The position numbers and the translations under genes are program-made. Below are positions 1 to 5,837 of a DNA stretch of 5,837 nucleotides, piece by piece. Source of the DNA: Desulfuromusa sp. (lineage in GTDB: Bacteria; Desulfobacterota; Desulfuromonadia; Desulfuromonadales; Geopsychrobacteraceae); the NCBI GenBank assembly GCA_029934095.1, contig JAOZMV010000002.1:6737-12573 (forward strand). Direction: 5' to 3'. Under the pieces are notes generated by a model that was given only the letters and a program-made list of their open reading frames with translations, was not told where the DNA came from and searched no databases. Within the stretch, counting starts at the first letter, position 1. Each line of letters opens with the position of its first letter.

Positions 1-72
1 GAGTGGCAAACTGTCTTTAACCGGATTCAGATCGAGGAGACGCTGGAGACAGAGGGCGGATAGCGGGATCAT
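1..72 (-). CDS. Start of an unidentified protein, partial
   Basis: An ATG at 72-70 follows the TGA stop of the yibQ-like gene with no intervening base and opens a frame that stays clear of stops to the window edge. It would encode 24 residues beginning MIPLSALCLQRLLDLNPVKD, with a leucine-rich start. I do not recognise the protein. No Shine-Dalgarno sequence is visible upstream, so translation would have to rely on reinitiation by ribosomes ending on yibQ, which a TGAATG junction allows. The tight spacing and shared strand favour a real downstream member of the same transcript, but 72 open bases could also occur by chance. Confidence 0.4.
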   Translation of the reverse strand, partial: MIPLSALCLQRLLDLNPVKDSLPL

Positions 73-1260
73 TCAATAGACATGAACCAGGTCTGAAGCG
101 GAGACAAAATCAACCGACTGCTGTTCCAGCCACCCCTGTTCCAAGCGGAAGGCCTCCAGAGTTTCTGCGTGGGGGTGACAGATCGCTATAATTTCCTGGT
201 TTTTACCTGCCAGAGTGACCATCTTGCGAATCTGTTTCCGGATATAAGCAACATTCGCTTTATTATCTAAAAAAATATTTCGGGTTGCCGTTTCCAACCC
301 CATTTTACGTGCTTCAGAAAAAGCAACTGAACTACCAATCGTACGACTGTCGATAAAGAAAAGATCATTCTGTTTCAACTCATTCAATACGACCCGCATT
401 GCATCTGTTTCCTCTGTATATCTTGATCCCATGTGATTATTACAGCCGACAGCACCTGGTACCCCCTCTATATAGGATTGAATCAAACGGTGAGTTTCAG
501 CTTTTGACTGCCCCAGCAACAATGCATTTGTCCCGGGATTAGTTTTGGGATAACTGCGTGGCTGCATTGGCATATGAATCATATATTCCCGGTTGCCATC
601 CTGTAATAAAGAGGTTGCGGATAGCGCATTTCTAGTACCAGGCAGTATTGACGGTGTAATAATGATATCCAGCTGCAGCAATTTCCGCAGCGGGGTAAGT
701 GACATACCTATATCATCCATAATGACAGCAATTTTACCCCGTACATTCTTCACCTCTGCCGGCACTTGATAGCGAAGCTCCAACTGCAATTCACCCAGCC
801 AGTAAAGGTCAATAATCCCCTTATTACGGCTGACTTTCAGCTGTGCCGAACTATTTGCTTGTTCAATATGACCTTCTAATTCGTTCAAAAACAGTGGCGA
901 AGGGAAATCTCCAAAAATCTTTCGGATCTGAACATTTTTGCGGTCTGGCAACTTACGCCAACCTATCGAATCGGGACCATTGACAAGCTGATTTTCAATC
1001 AAAGCCTGGATATCAGCATAATTGTGAGGCTTCAGGGTATGAACAACATCCGCCGGTTCTTCGTAGACGAGCTCTTCATCGACTGCTACCGGTTCCGTTA
1101 AAAAGGATGACTGCAGATAAACTAATGCAACCAGACTGATCGCAACAAAGCCAAATAAGAACACAGACGCCATAAGAATGCGCATATTCTGGCTTAAAGC
1201 CCTTTTTTTCGCAGATTTTTGGCGAGTTTTTTTTGTCGGTTTTTTCTTTTTTATTGCCAT
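73..1260 (-). CDS. yibQ: Divergent polysaccharide deacetylase family protein (YibQ/DUF610-like)
   Basis: This 395-residue protein is membrane-anchored: a very basic cytoplasmic start (residues 2-20, mostly Lys/Arg) is followed by one hydrophobic segment at about 27-49, and the rest should lie in the periplasm. The C-terminal half (about 174-395) carries the hallmarks of the divergent polysaccharide deacetylase family: IMDDIG at 180-185, HMPMQP at 229-234, NNHMGS at 274-279, DSRT at 304-307 and HPH at 362-364. The Asp pair and the His residues are where a metal-dependent deacetylase would bind its ion, although no substrate is established for the family. Residues about 75-168 form an additional module I cannot name. 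The protein is longer than the roughly 320-residue enterobacterial YibQ. The family commonly neighbours envC, as it does here with ctpA between. The ATG start is supported by the basic-then-hydrophobic N terminus; the ribosome binding site is weak (AAAGAA-like), so coupling to ctpA is possible. Confidence 0.88.
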   Translation of the reverse strand: MAIKKKKPTKKTRQKSAKKRALSQNMRILMASVFLFGFVAISLVALVYLQSSFLTEPVAVDEELVYEEPADVVHTLKPHNYADIQALIENQLVNGPDSIGWRKLPDRKNVQIRKIFGDFPSPLFLNELEGHIEQANSSAQLKVSRNKGIIDLYWLGELQLELRYQVPAEVKNVRGKIAVIMDDIGMSLTPLRKLLQLDIIITPSILPGTRNALSATSLLQDGNREYMIHMPMQPRSYPKTNPGTNALLLGQSKAETHRLIQSYIEGVPGAVGCNNHMGSRYTEETDAMRVVLNELKQNDLFFIDSRTIGSSVAFSEARKMGLETATRNIFLDNKANVAYIRKQIRKMVTLAGKNQEIIAICHPHAETLEAFRLEQGWLEQQSVDFVSASDLVHVY

Positions 1261-1295
1261 TGATCAGAAGTTCTTTCGTCAATAATAAAGTTGGT

Positions 1296-2597
1296 TCAAG
1301 CTGCCGGTTTACCATACTTGAGGATATTGATCCCTTTGAGCAAATCGAGAGCATGCAGCAATTGATTGTCCCCTTTTTCTTTTCGTGTCAATTCTGTAGA
1401 TTTTTTCTGTTGCTCAGTTTGTTTTTCAGTCAGCGGTAGAAAATGATTCTCCAAATCCTGCTCCCTGACTGATAATTCCATGCTTTTCTGTGGGACGATC
1501 AACCGGGCGGGAACAACGATGTCGGGGCTGATGCCACGCGCCTGGATTGATCTCCCGGAAGGGGTAAAATAACGGGCGGTGGTCAACCGCAATCCAGAAT
1601 TATCACTCAGTGGAATAATCGTCTGTACCGAACCCTTACCAAAACTCTGCTCACCAAGAATAACGGCACGATCATGATCCTGTAGCGCTCCAGCAACAAT
1701 TTCAGCGGCACTGGCACTACCGGCATTGATCAGGATAACCAGAGGGGATTCCGGTTCCGTTCCAACCTGTTGTGCCGCAAAAGTCATCTGTTCTTCGGCA
1801 TCACGCCCTTCGGTATAAACAATCAACCCTTGAGTCAAGAAAAGATCAGCAACTGCAACGGCCTGGTCCAACAGTCCACCGGGGTTATTGCGTAAATCGA
1901 GGATCACCCCATCTAAACTACCGCCGTTAGCCTGCCGTAAATCCAGTAAATGTTCTTTTAGATCATAACTGGTTCGATCCTGAAATTGCGAAATCCGCAC
2001 ATACCCATAATGATCTTGAAGTAAGTCACTTTTAACACTCTGGATCTGAATGATATCGCGAATAATAGTAAAATCCTGCAGTTCCGTCGCTCCGAGACGT
2101 TGGATGCTAAGAGTAATCGCCTCCCCCTTAGGACCTCGCATCATCCGCCCCGCATCCATGACCCCTATGTCACGGGTTGGTTTGCCATTAATTTTGATAA
2201 TTACATCTCCGGCTTTAATCCCGGCGACATCGGCTGGAGTATCTTCAATCGGTGAAACAATAACCAAGGCACCATCTTTAACAGTAATTTCAATCCCTAA
2301 TCCGCCAAATTCACCATGGGCATCAGCTTGTATCTCTTCATACATCTCCGGGGTTAAAAAACTACTATGGGGATCCAGAGTGTTTAACATGCCGCGTAGC
2401 GCCCCGTAGATCAATTCTTCCATATCGACCTGCTCAACATAACTGCTGCGCACCAGAGAAAGAACATCGGTAAATATTTCCAGATCCGTATAATCTTCTT
2501 CCTGATTGGCAAAAACAGAGCCATTGAAAATTACGGTATTGAAACAAAAAAACAGTAGAAATAAACCTATGGAAATTAATTGCTTAGACTTGAGCAT
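1296..2597 (-). CDS. ctpA: C-terminal processing peptidase, S41 family (CtpA-type)
   Basis: A 433-residue periplasmic serine protease of the tail-specific (Prc/CtpA) family. Residues 1-30 form a signal peptide (Lys-containing start, Leu/Phe-rich core, likely cleavage after SVFA). A helical N-terminal region with the family motif TLDPHSSFL at 73-81 is followed by a PDZ domain (about 97-170, opening with GGLGIEI), which selects substrate C termini. The peptidase core has LDLRNNPGGLL at 233-243, the nucleophile region NAGSASAAEI at 291-300 with predicted catalytic Ser296, and FGKGSVQ at 319-325 giving the general-base Lys321 and Gln325. All catalytic elements are intact. The C-terminal tail after about 370 is highly charged and ends in a short helix-like segment. 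In other proteobacteria such proteases degrade peptidoglycan hydrolases, which fits its place between envC and yibQ; the substrate here is inferred. The ATG has a good GAGG site five bases upstream, and the stop of envC lies 15 bases ahead. Confidence 0.95.
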   Translation of the reverse strand: MLKSKQLISIGLFLLFFCFNTVIFNGSVFANQEEDYTDLEIFTDVLSLVRSSYVEQVDMEELIYGALRGMLNTLDPHSSFLTPEMYEEIQADAHGEFGGLGIEITVKDGALVIVSPIEDTPADVAGIKAGDVIIKINGKPTRDIGVMDAGRMMRGPKGEAITLSIQRLGATELQDFTIIRDIIQIQSVKSDLLQDHYGYVRISQFQDRTSYDLKEHLLDLRQANGGSLDGVILDLRNNPGGLLDQAVAVADLFLTQGLIVYTEGRDAEEQMTFAAQQVGTEPESPLVILINAGSASAAEIVAGALQDHDRAVILGEQSFGKGSVQTIIPLSDNSGLRLTTARYFTPSGRSIQARGISPDIVVPARLIVPQKSMELSVREQDLENHFLPLTEKQTEQQKKSTELTRKEKGDNQLLHALDLLKGINILKYGKPAA

Positions 2598-2602
2598 ATA
2601 AA

Positions 2603-2607
2603 CCTCA
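2603..2607 (-). promoter_or_regulatory. Ribosome binding site of ctpA
   Basis: The minus strand reads TGAGG five bases before the ctpA ATG, inside the 15-nt gap after the envC stop. It is one of only two clear Shine-Dalgarno sequences in the window and fixes the ctpA start. Confidence 0.75.
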
Positions 2608-2612
2608 TAATT

Positions 2613-3755
2613 TTATCGCCGTTTCAGCCAGGATAGCGGATTAACCGGAGAACCTTTGGAACGGATTTCAAAATAAATACTGTCACGTCCGTTCAAACCA
2701 CTATATCCAAGTAAATCGCCAGCAGAGACCTGATCCCCCAACTCTTTCTGGATCCGGTCGGTCTGCGCATAAAGGGTATGATATCCCCCAGAGTGACTGA
2801 GGATAATCAGATTTCCGTAACCTTTGAAGTAATCGGCAAAAACAACCTTGCCGGCGGCAACAGCATCTATTGGGCTGCCCAGAGGAGTGGCTATTTCAAT
2901 GCCATTACTTTCATAATAGGTCCCCAACTTGGCATCCTTCTGCTTGCCAAACTCAATCACCACTCGCCCATTAACCGGCCAACCCAGTTGACCTCGCCCG
3001 GCCGCAAAATTTTCTGCAGCAGGACCGGTTGCAGGTGGCGGTTGTTGTTCAAGCTTGTGAATCAAAACTTTAAGTCTTGCCGCATTCTCCTTCAGGTAAG
3101 TAAGCTCATGGGTCAGCTTCTGTTTATCGCTGCGGGCCTGTTTCAACAATCGTGCTTGTAGTCGACGCCCTTTTACAGCGACTTGTCGCTGTTGCTGAGC
3201 CACGTCCAGAAGCTCGCTCTGTTGTTGTTTCAAAGATTTAAATTCCAGCAGATCCTGTTGCTGAGCCTCGGTAGCTTGTCGGTATTCTGCCAATAACTCT
3301 TTATCATACTGAAGAATTCTATTCAAATAATGGTATTGTTGCGCCATTTCGGTCGGTGAGTCAGCTGAAAAAAGAATTTTCAGCGAACCAGCTTCTCCCT
3401 CCTTATAAAGGGCAATCAGTCTCTTTTCCAACTTTAAGCCAATTAATTTAACATTTTTCTGGCTATCTTTAATGTTTTTTTCCTGCCGTTTAATCTGTCC
3501 CTGCAACTTTTTTAAATCTGTTTTATAAACTTCAATCCGCCGCGCAATCTGCCCCAGTACTTTTTTGATCAGTGCCAGTTCCCTGCTGACATTGATTTCT
3601 GATTGCTTTTTATTCTGCAGAGCTGTTTCAGCACGATCAATCCGAGCTCTGATGTTTTCCAATTGGGAACGATGCTCAGTCAGATCCGCCCAACAGGGGT
3701 TGATCAGAGAAAATAATAGCAGCCAGCAAATGGCAATTGACAGGACTCTGCTCAT
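2613..3755 (-). CDS. envC: EnvC-type murein hydrolase activator (coiled coil plus degenerate LytM domain)
   Basis: A 380-residue periplasmic protein that should activate cell-wall amidases at the septum under control of FtsEX. Residues 1-23 are a signal peptide (cleavage after CWA). Residues about 25-236 are rich in Lys, Gln, Glu and Leu and form a long coiled coil, the part that contacts FtsX in the enterobacterial system. A Pro/Ala/Gly linker (about 238-255) leads to a LytM/M23-fold domain (about 256-380) starting GWPVNGRVVIEFG and ending YFEIRSKGSPVNPLSWL. The zinc ligands of active LytM enzymes are replaced: Asn284 and Glu287 stand where the first His and Asp would be, Gln331 replaces the His of the YAH motif, and Tyr361 replaces the last His. 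It should therefore bind and activate rather than cut, as in E. coli EnvC (about 419 residues). Its ATG lies three bases after the ftsX stop with no visible Shine-Dalgarno, so translation is probably coupled to ftsX. Confidence 0.93.
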   Translation of the reverse strand: MSRVLSIAICWLLLFSLINPCWADLTEHRSQLENIRARIDRAETALQNKKQSEINVSRELALIKKVLGQIARRIEVYKTDLKKLQGQIKRQEKNIKDSQKNVKLIGLKLEKRLIALYKEGEAGSLKILFSADSPTEMAQQYHYLNRILQYDKELLAEYRQATEAQQQDLLEFKSLKQQQSELLDVAQQQRQVAVKGRRLQARLLKQARSDKQKLTHELTYLKENAARLKVLIHKLEQQPPPATGPAAENFAAGRGQLGWPVNGRVVIEFGKQKDAKLGTYYESNGIEIATPLGSPIDAVAAGKVVFADYFKGYGNLIILSHSGGYHTLYAQTDRIQKELGDQVSAGDLLGYSGLNGRDSIYFEIRSKGSPVNPLSWLKRR

Positions 3756-3758
3756 TAT

Positions 3759-4655
3759 TCAGATACGAACAAAACGTCGCAAGGATGATAGACTACCAAG
3801 AACCCCTAATATAACCCCGGCGGCAACAAGAACAACCTGCTGATTCATAGTCAGAAAAAGGAGATTAAAATCGGTTGGAGTCAACCAGAAGGAACTAAGG
3901 CTGCGGGAAATGACAAAAACAAAAGAGAGCGCTAAGAATGCCAGCGCCAACAAACCGCCTAACAACCCCTGAATAGCTCCCTCAAGCATAAATGGAATCT
4001 TGATAAAACGCATCGTCGCGCCAACAAGAGCCATAATTTCAAGCTCATCCCGCCGTGCATAGAGGGTAAGTTTAATTGTATTTGAAACAATAAAAAGAGC
4101 CGCAAACAACAGGAACCCACCAAGAACAATACCGATAAATCGTAACATATGGACAAAATCGTTAAAACGCTTCAACCACTTCTGCCCATAGCGTAGATCA
4201 TCAACATCCAGACTCATTTCCAATTGTTCAATCACCCTGACTATTCCCTGCTGATTCCGATAGGCAGAATAGAGGCCCAGCTCAAAAGAGGCGGGCAGCA
4301 ATTTGGGGTTGACCCCTTCCAGTAAACTGGCATCAGCACCTAAATGTTTTTTAAAGCGCTGCATCGCATCAACTGGAGAAACATAATTGACCGACTCTAC
4401 TTCAGGAAAACTTTTCAGCTTTTTAGTCAGTGCAGCCAGGTTTTGTGTTGCTACAGGTTTTTGTAAGTAGGCGATAACCTGAATTTCCCTGGTCCAACGA
4501 GAAGCTAATTGTTCGACATTGACAACAATCAGAAAAAACGTTGCCACAATCGCCAGTGCAATAGCCATCGTCAAAATGGATGCTGAACAAAGAAACGGCC
4601 ACTGCCGCATGTTGCGCAGGGCACGTAATATAAAGTAGCGAATTTTATCCAGCAC
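3759..4655 (-). CDS. ftsX: Cell division protein FtsX, permease-like subunit of FtsEX
   Basis: A 298-residue inner-membrane protein with the FtsX layout: a short basic cytoplasmic N terminus, TM1 at about 22-45, a large periplasmic loop (about 46-168), TM2 at about 170-192, then TM3 (about 221-250) and TM4 (about 272-292) near the C terminus. The loop has the family features IQVIAYLQKP (58-67) and an FPEVESVNYVSP segment (83-94) followed by a helical lobe around 95-125, the region where periplasmic partners such as EnvC bind. The cytoplasmic stretch ARRDELEIMALVGAT (200-214) is the conserved coupling segment facing the ATPase. FtsX carries no transport activity in known cases; it passes the FtsE ATPase cycle to the periplasmic activator. 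The start is a GTG with a strong GGAGG eight bases upstream; the frame is closed by a TGA at 4680-4682 and offers no ATG or GTG in between. The 3-nt gap to envC matches their joint function. Confidence 0.95.
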   Translation of the reverse strand: MLDKIRYFILRALRNMRQWPFLCSASILTMAIALAIVATFFLIVVNVEQLASRWTREIQVIAYLQKPVATQNLAALTKKLKSFPEVESVNYVSPVDAMQRFKKHLGADASLLEGVNPKLLPASFELGLYSAYRNQQGIVRVIEQLEMSLDVDDLRYGQKWLKRFNDFVHMLRFIGIVLGGFLLFAALFIVSNTIKLTLYARRDELEIMALVGATMRFIKIPFMLEGAIQGLLGGLLALAFLALSFVFVISRSLSSFWLTPTDFNLLFLTMNQQVVLVAAGVILGVLGSLSSLRRFVRI

Positions 4656-4657
4656 CG

Positions 4658-4670
4658 CTGGAGCCTCCAG
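4658..4670 (-). promoter_or_regulatory. ftsX ribosome binding site within a 13-nt inverted repeat
   Basis: GGAGG at 4668-4664 lies eight bases upstream of the ftsX GTG and is the strongest Shine-Dalgarno in the window. It forms the middle of a perfect odd palindrome, CTGGAGGCTCCAG on the minus strand. In RNA this could fold as a five-pair stem with a three-base loop, partly hiding the site. The Shine-Dalgarno role is well supported; a regulatory role for the fold is only an inference, because so short a hairpin is marginally stable. Confidence 0.65.
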
Positions 4671-4712
4671 TTTAACAGGTCAGTTGCGTCACAAAGTTTT
4701 ACGAACCAACCA

Positions 4713-4741
4713 ATTATATTTATAGGTGTAAAGGTTGCTGA
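4713..4741 (-). promoter_or_regulatory. Possible weak promoter for ftsX onward
   Basis: A perfect TATAAT occurs on the minus strand at 4718-4713, just after the end of ftsE. Seventeen bases upstream stands TCAGCA (4741-4736), only three of six matches to TTGACA, and there is no extended -10 TG. The position, at the head of the 64-nt ftsE-ftsX spacer, suits an internal promoter, but the box lies in an AT-rich patch where a chance match is easy. Confidence 0.22.
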
Positions 4742-5397
4742 TCCCCCACTAACTCCCCCTGGTCCAGAGTTAACACCCGCCGTGGAAAGCGCTGGTTCAG
4801 ACTATGGTCATGAGTTGCCAGGAGAATAGTTGTGCCGCGTGCATTGGCACGCTTAAACAGATCCATAATTTCAAAAGTCACTTCCTGATCAAGATTACCG
4901 CTTGGTTCATCCGCCAGCAGAATTAAAGGATCAACCACCAGGGCACGAGCAATGGCGATGCGTTGTTGCTCCCCCCCCGAAAGTTCCAGGGGCTTTCGCT
5001 GCAGTCGGTGTTCCAAACCCACCTCCTTTAAGACCTGGTAGACTTTCTTACTCACTTCATAACGTTTTTTACCCTGTGCCTCCAGGGCAAACGCTACATT
5101 CTCATAAACTGTTCTACTCTGCAACAACTTGAAATCCTGAAAAACCACGCCAATTTTACGGCGCAGAAAAGGGATTTGCCGACTGCGAATACGTGAAACA
5201 TTTTGGCGGTCGATCAAAATCTGACCGCGGGTCGGCTTTTCTGCAGCATAAAGCATCCGCAATAAAGTCGTTTTTCCTGCCCCGGAGGCCCCTGTAATAT
5301 AGAGAAACTCCCCCTTACCCACCTGCAGGGTTAAATTTTTCACTGCTGCTGCAGAATCACTACCATATTTTTTAGAGACATTGTAGAGTTGTATCAT
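4720..5397 (-). CDS. ftsE: Cell division ATP-binding protein FtsE
   Basis: A 225-residue cytoplasmic ABC ATPase that pairs with FtsX at the division site. The ABC elements are complete and in order: GASGAGKTT Walker A at 36-44, Q-loop Gln87 in the VVFQDFKLL segment typical of FtsE, signature LSGGEQQR at 139-146, Walker B ILLADEP at 159-165 with Glu164 as catalytic base, D-loop NLD at 168-170 and switch His196. The beginning [12 protein letters not shown] matches the usual FtsE N terminus and fixes the ATG, although no Shine-Dalgarno is evident before it. Length is normal for the family. The following ftsX begins 64 nt after the stop, whereas many genomes have the two overlapping or almost touching. 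Other MacB/LolD-type ABC ATPases share these motifs, but the VFQDFKLL segment and the adjacent ftsX make FtsE clear. An eight-G run encodes part of the signature motif. Confidence 0.95.
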   Translation of the reverse strand: MIQLYNVSKKYGSDSAAAVKNLTLQVGKGEFLYITGASGAGKTTLLRMLYAAEKPTRGQILIDRQNVSRIRSRQIPFLRRKIGVVFQDFKLLQSRTVYENVAFALEAQGKKRYEVSKKVYQVLKEVGLEHRLQRKPLELSGGEQQRIAIARALVVDPLILLADEPSGNLDQEVTFEIMDLFKRANARGTTILLATHDHSLNQRFPRRVLTLDQGELVGDQQPLHL

Positions 5398-5401
5398 GAA
5401 A

Positions 5402-5432
5402 GTTCACTTTAGCGTTCACGAAATAGCGTTCA
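5402..5432 (-). repeat. Short direct repeats between pta and ftsE
   Basis: On the minus strand TGAACGCTA occurs twice (5432-5424 and 5418-5410), 14 bases apart, and its first five bases recur as TGAAC at 5406-5402. The last copy sits in an imperfect palindrome, AAAGTGAACTTT, immediately before the ftsE start. The repeats fill most of the 43-nt gap. They could be protein-binding half-sites or simply a local duplication; no matching known operator comes to mind. Confidence 0.45.
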
Positions 5433-5440
5433 GAATATCA

Positions 5441-5837
<397 letters not shown>

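Noticed and set aside
1076..1354. Minus-strand open frame overlapping the yibQ start
   Set aside because: It shares the strand but overlaps the ctpA end and the yibQ N terminus in another frame; it has no independent start signal. Kept only as the possible slippage frame.
2050..2409. Plus-strand open frame of 119 codons opposite ctpA
   Set aside because: It lies wholly inside ctpA, opposite its PDZ region, whose protein motifs are intact; the translation shows no recognisable domain.
2778..3161. Plus-strand open frame opposite envC
   Set aside because: It is antisense to the EnvC LytM and linker coding region and has no family resemblance; best explained as a by-product of the real gene.
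3735..3755. Lipoprotein signal in EnvC (Cys21)
   Set aside because: The residues before Cys21 are Ile-Asn-Pro, which do not fit a lipobox; an ordinary signal peptide cut after Ala23 fits better.
3565..3843. Plus-strand open frame spanning the envC-ftsX junction
   Set aside because: It overlaps two clear genes on the other strand, and no ribosome binding site or domain supports it.
4902..5132. Plus-strand open frame with a proline-rich translation
   Set aside because: It is antisense to the ftsE signature and Walker B region; the prolines come from the complement of Gly-rich codons including the eight-base run.
5398..5440. Terminator after pta
   Set aside because: The gap has repeats and an imperfect palindrome with a two-base centre but no GC-rich stem followed by a T run on the minus strand.

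Overview
The window reads as ordinary chromosomal DNA from a Gram-negative bacterium. All recognisable genes lie on the minus strand, tightly packed, so transcription runs from high to low coordinates. The mix of a phosphate acetyltransferase, FtsEX, EnvC, a CtpA-type protease and a YibQ-type divergent polysaccharide deacetylase in one run suggests a proteobacterium in the broad sense. A Desulfuromonadales/Geobacter-like (former Deltaproteobacteria) origin is my best guess from gene order and protein style; it is inference, not proof.

Layout in transcription order: the 3' part of pta (5441-5837, runs off the right edge); a 43-nt gap; ftsE (4720-5397); a 64-nt gap; ftsX (3759-4655, GTG start); a 3-nt gap; envC (2613-3755); a 15-nt gap; ctpA (1296-2597); a 35-nt gap; a yibQ-like gene (73-1260); and directly after its stop codon an ATG opening a further reading frame (1-72, runs off the left edge). 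No RNA gene, mobile element, CRISPR array or convincing factor-independent terminator is visible, and no gene-free stretch exceeds 64 nt.

The central five genes make a coherent envelope and division module. FtsE (ATPase) and FtsX (membrane subunit) form an ABC-like machine at the septum. EnvC is a periplasmic coiled-coil protein with a catalytically dead LytM domain; in the well-studied enterobacterial system FtsEX controls EnvC, which activates cell-wall amidases to split septal peptidoglycan. CtpA is a PDZ-containing serine protease of the periplasm, which in other bacteria degrades cell-wall hydrolases. The YibQ-like protein is a membrane-anchored carbohydrate-deacetylase-fold protein whose family often sits next to envC but has no settled function. 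pta belongs to acetate/acetyl-CoA metabolism and is probably only a neighbour.

I did not find a previously undescribed system. The points worth a second look are small: a repeat cluster between pta and ftsE, an inverted repeat covering the ftsX ribosome binding site, an unusually long ftsE-ftsX spacer with a TATAAT box, an uncharacterised N-terminal module in the YibQ-like protein, homopolymer runs at sensitive coding positions, and the unidentified reading frame at the left edge.
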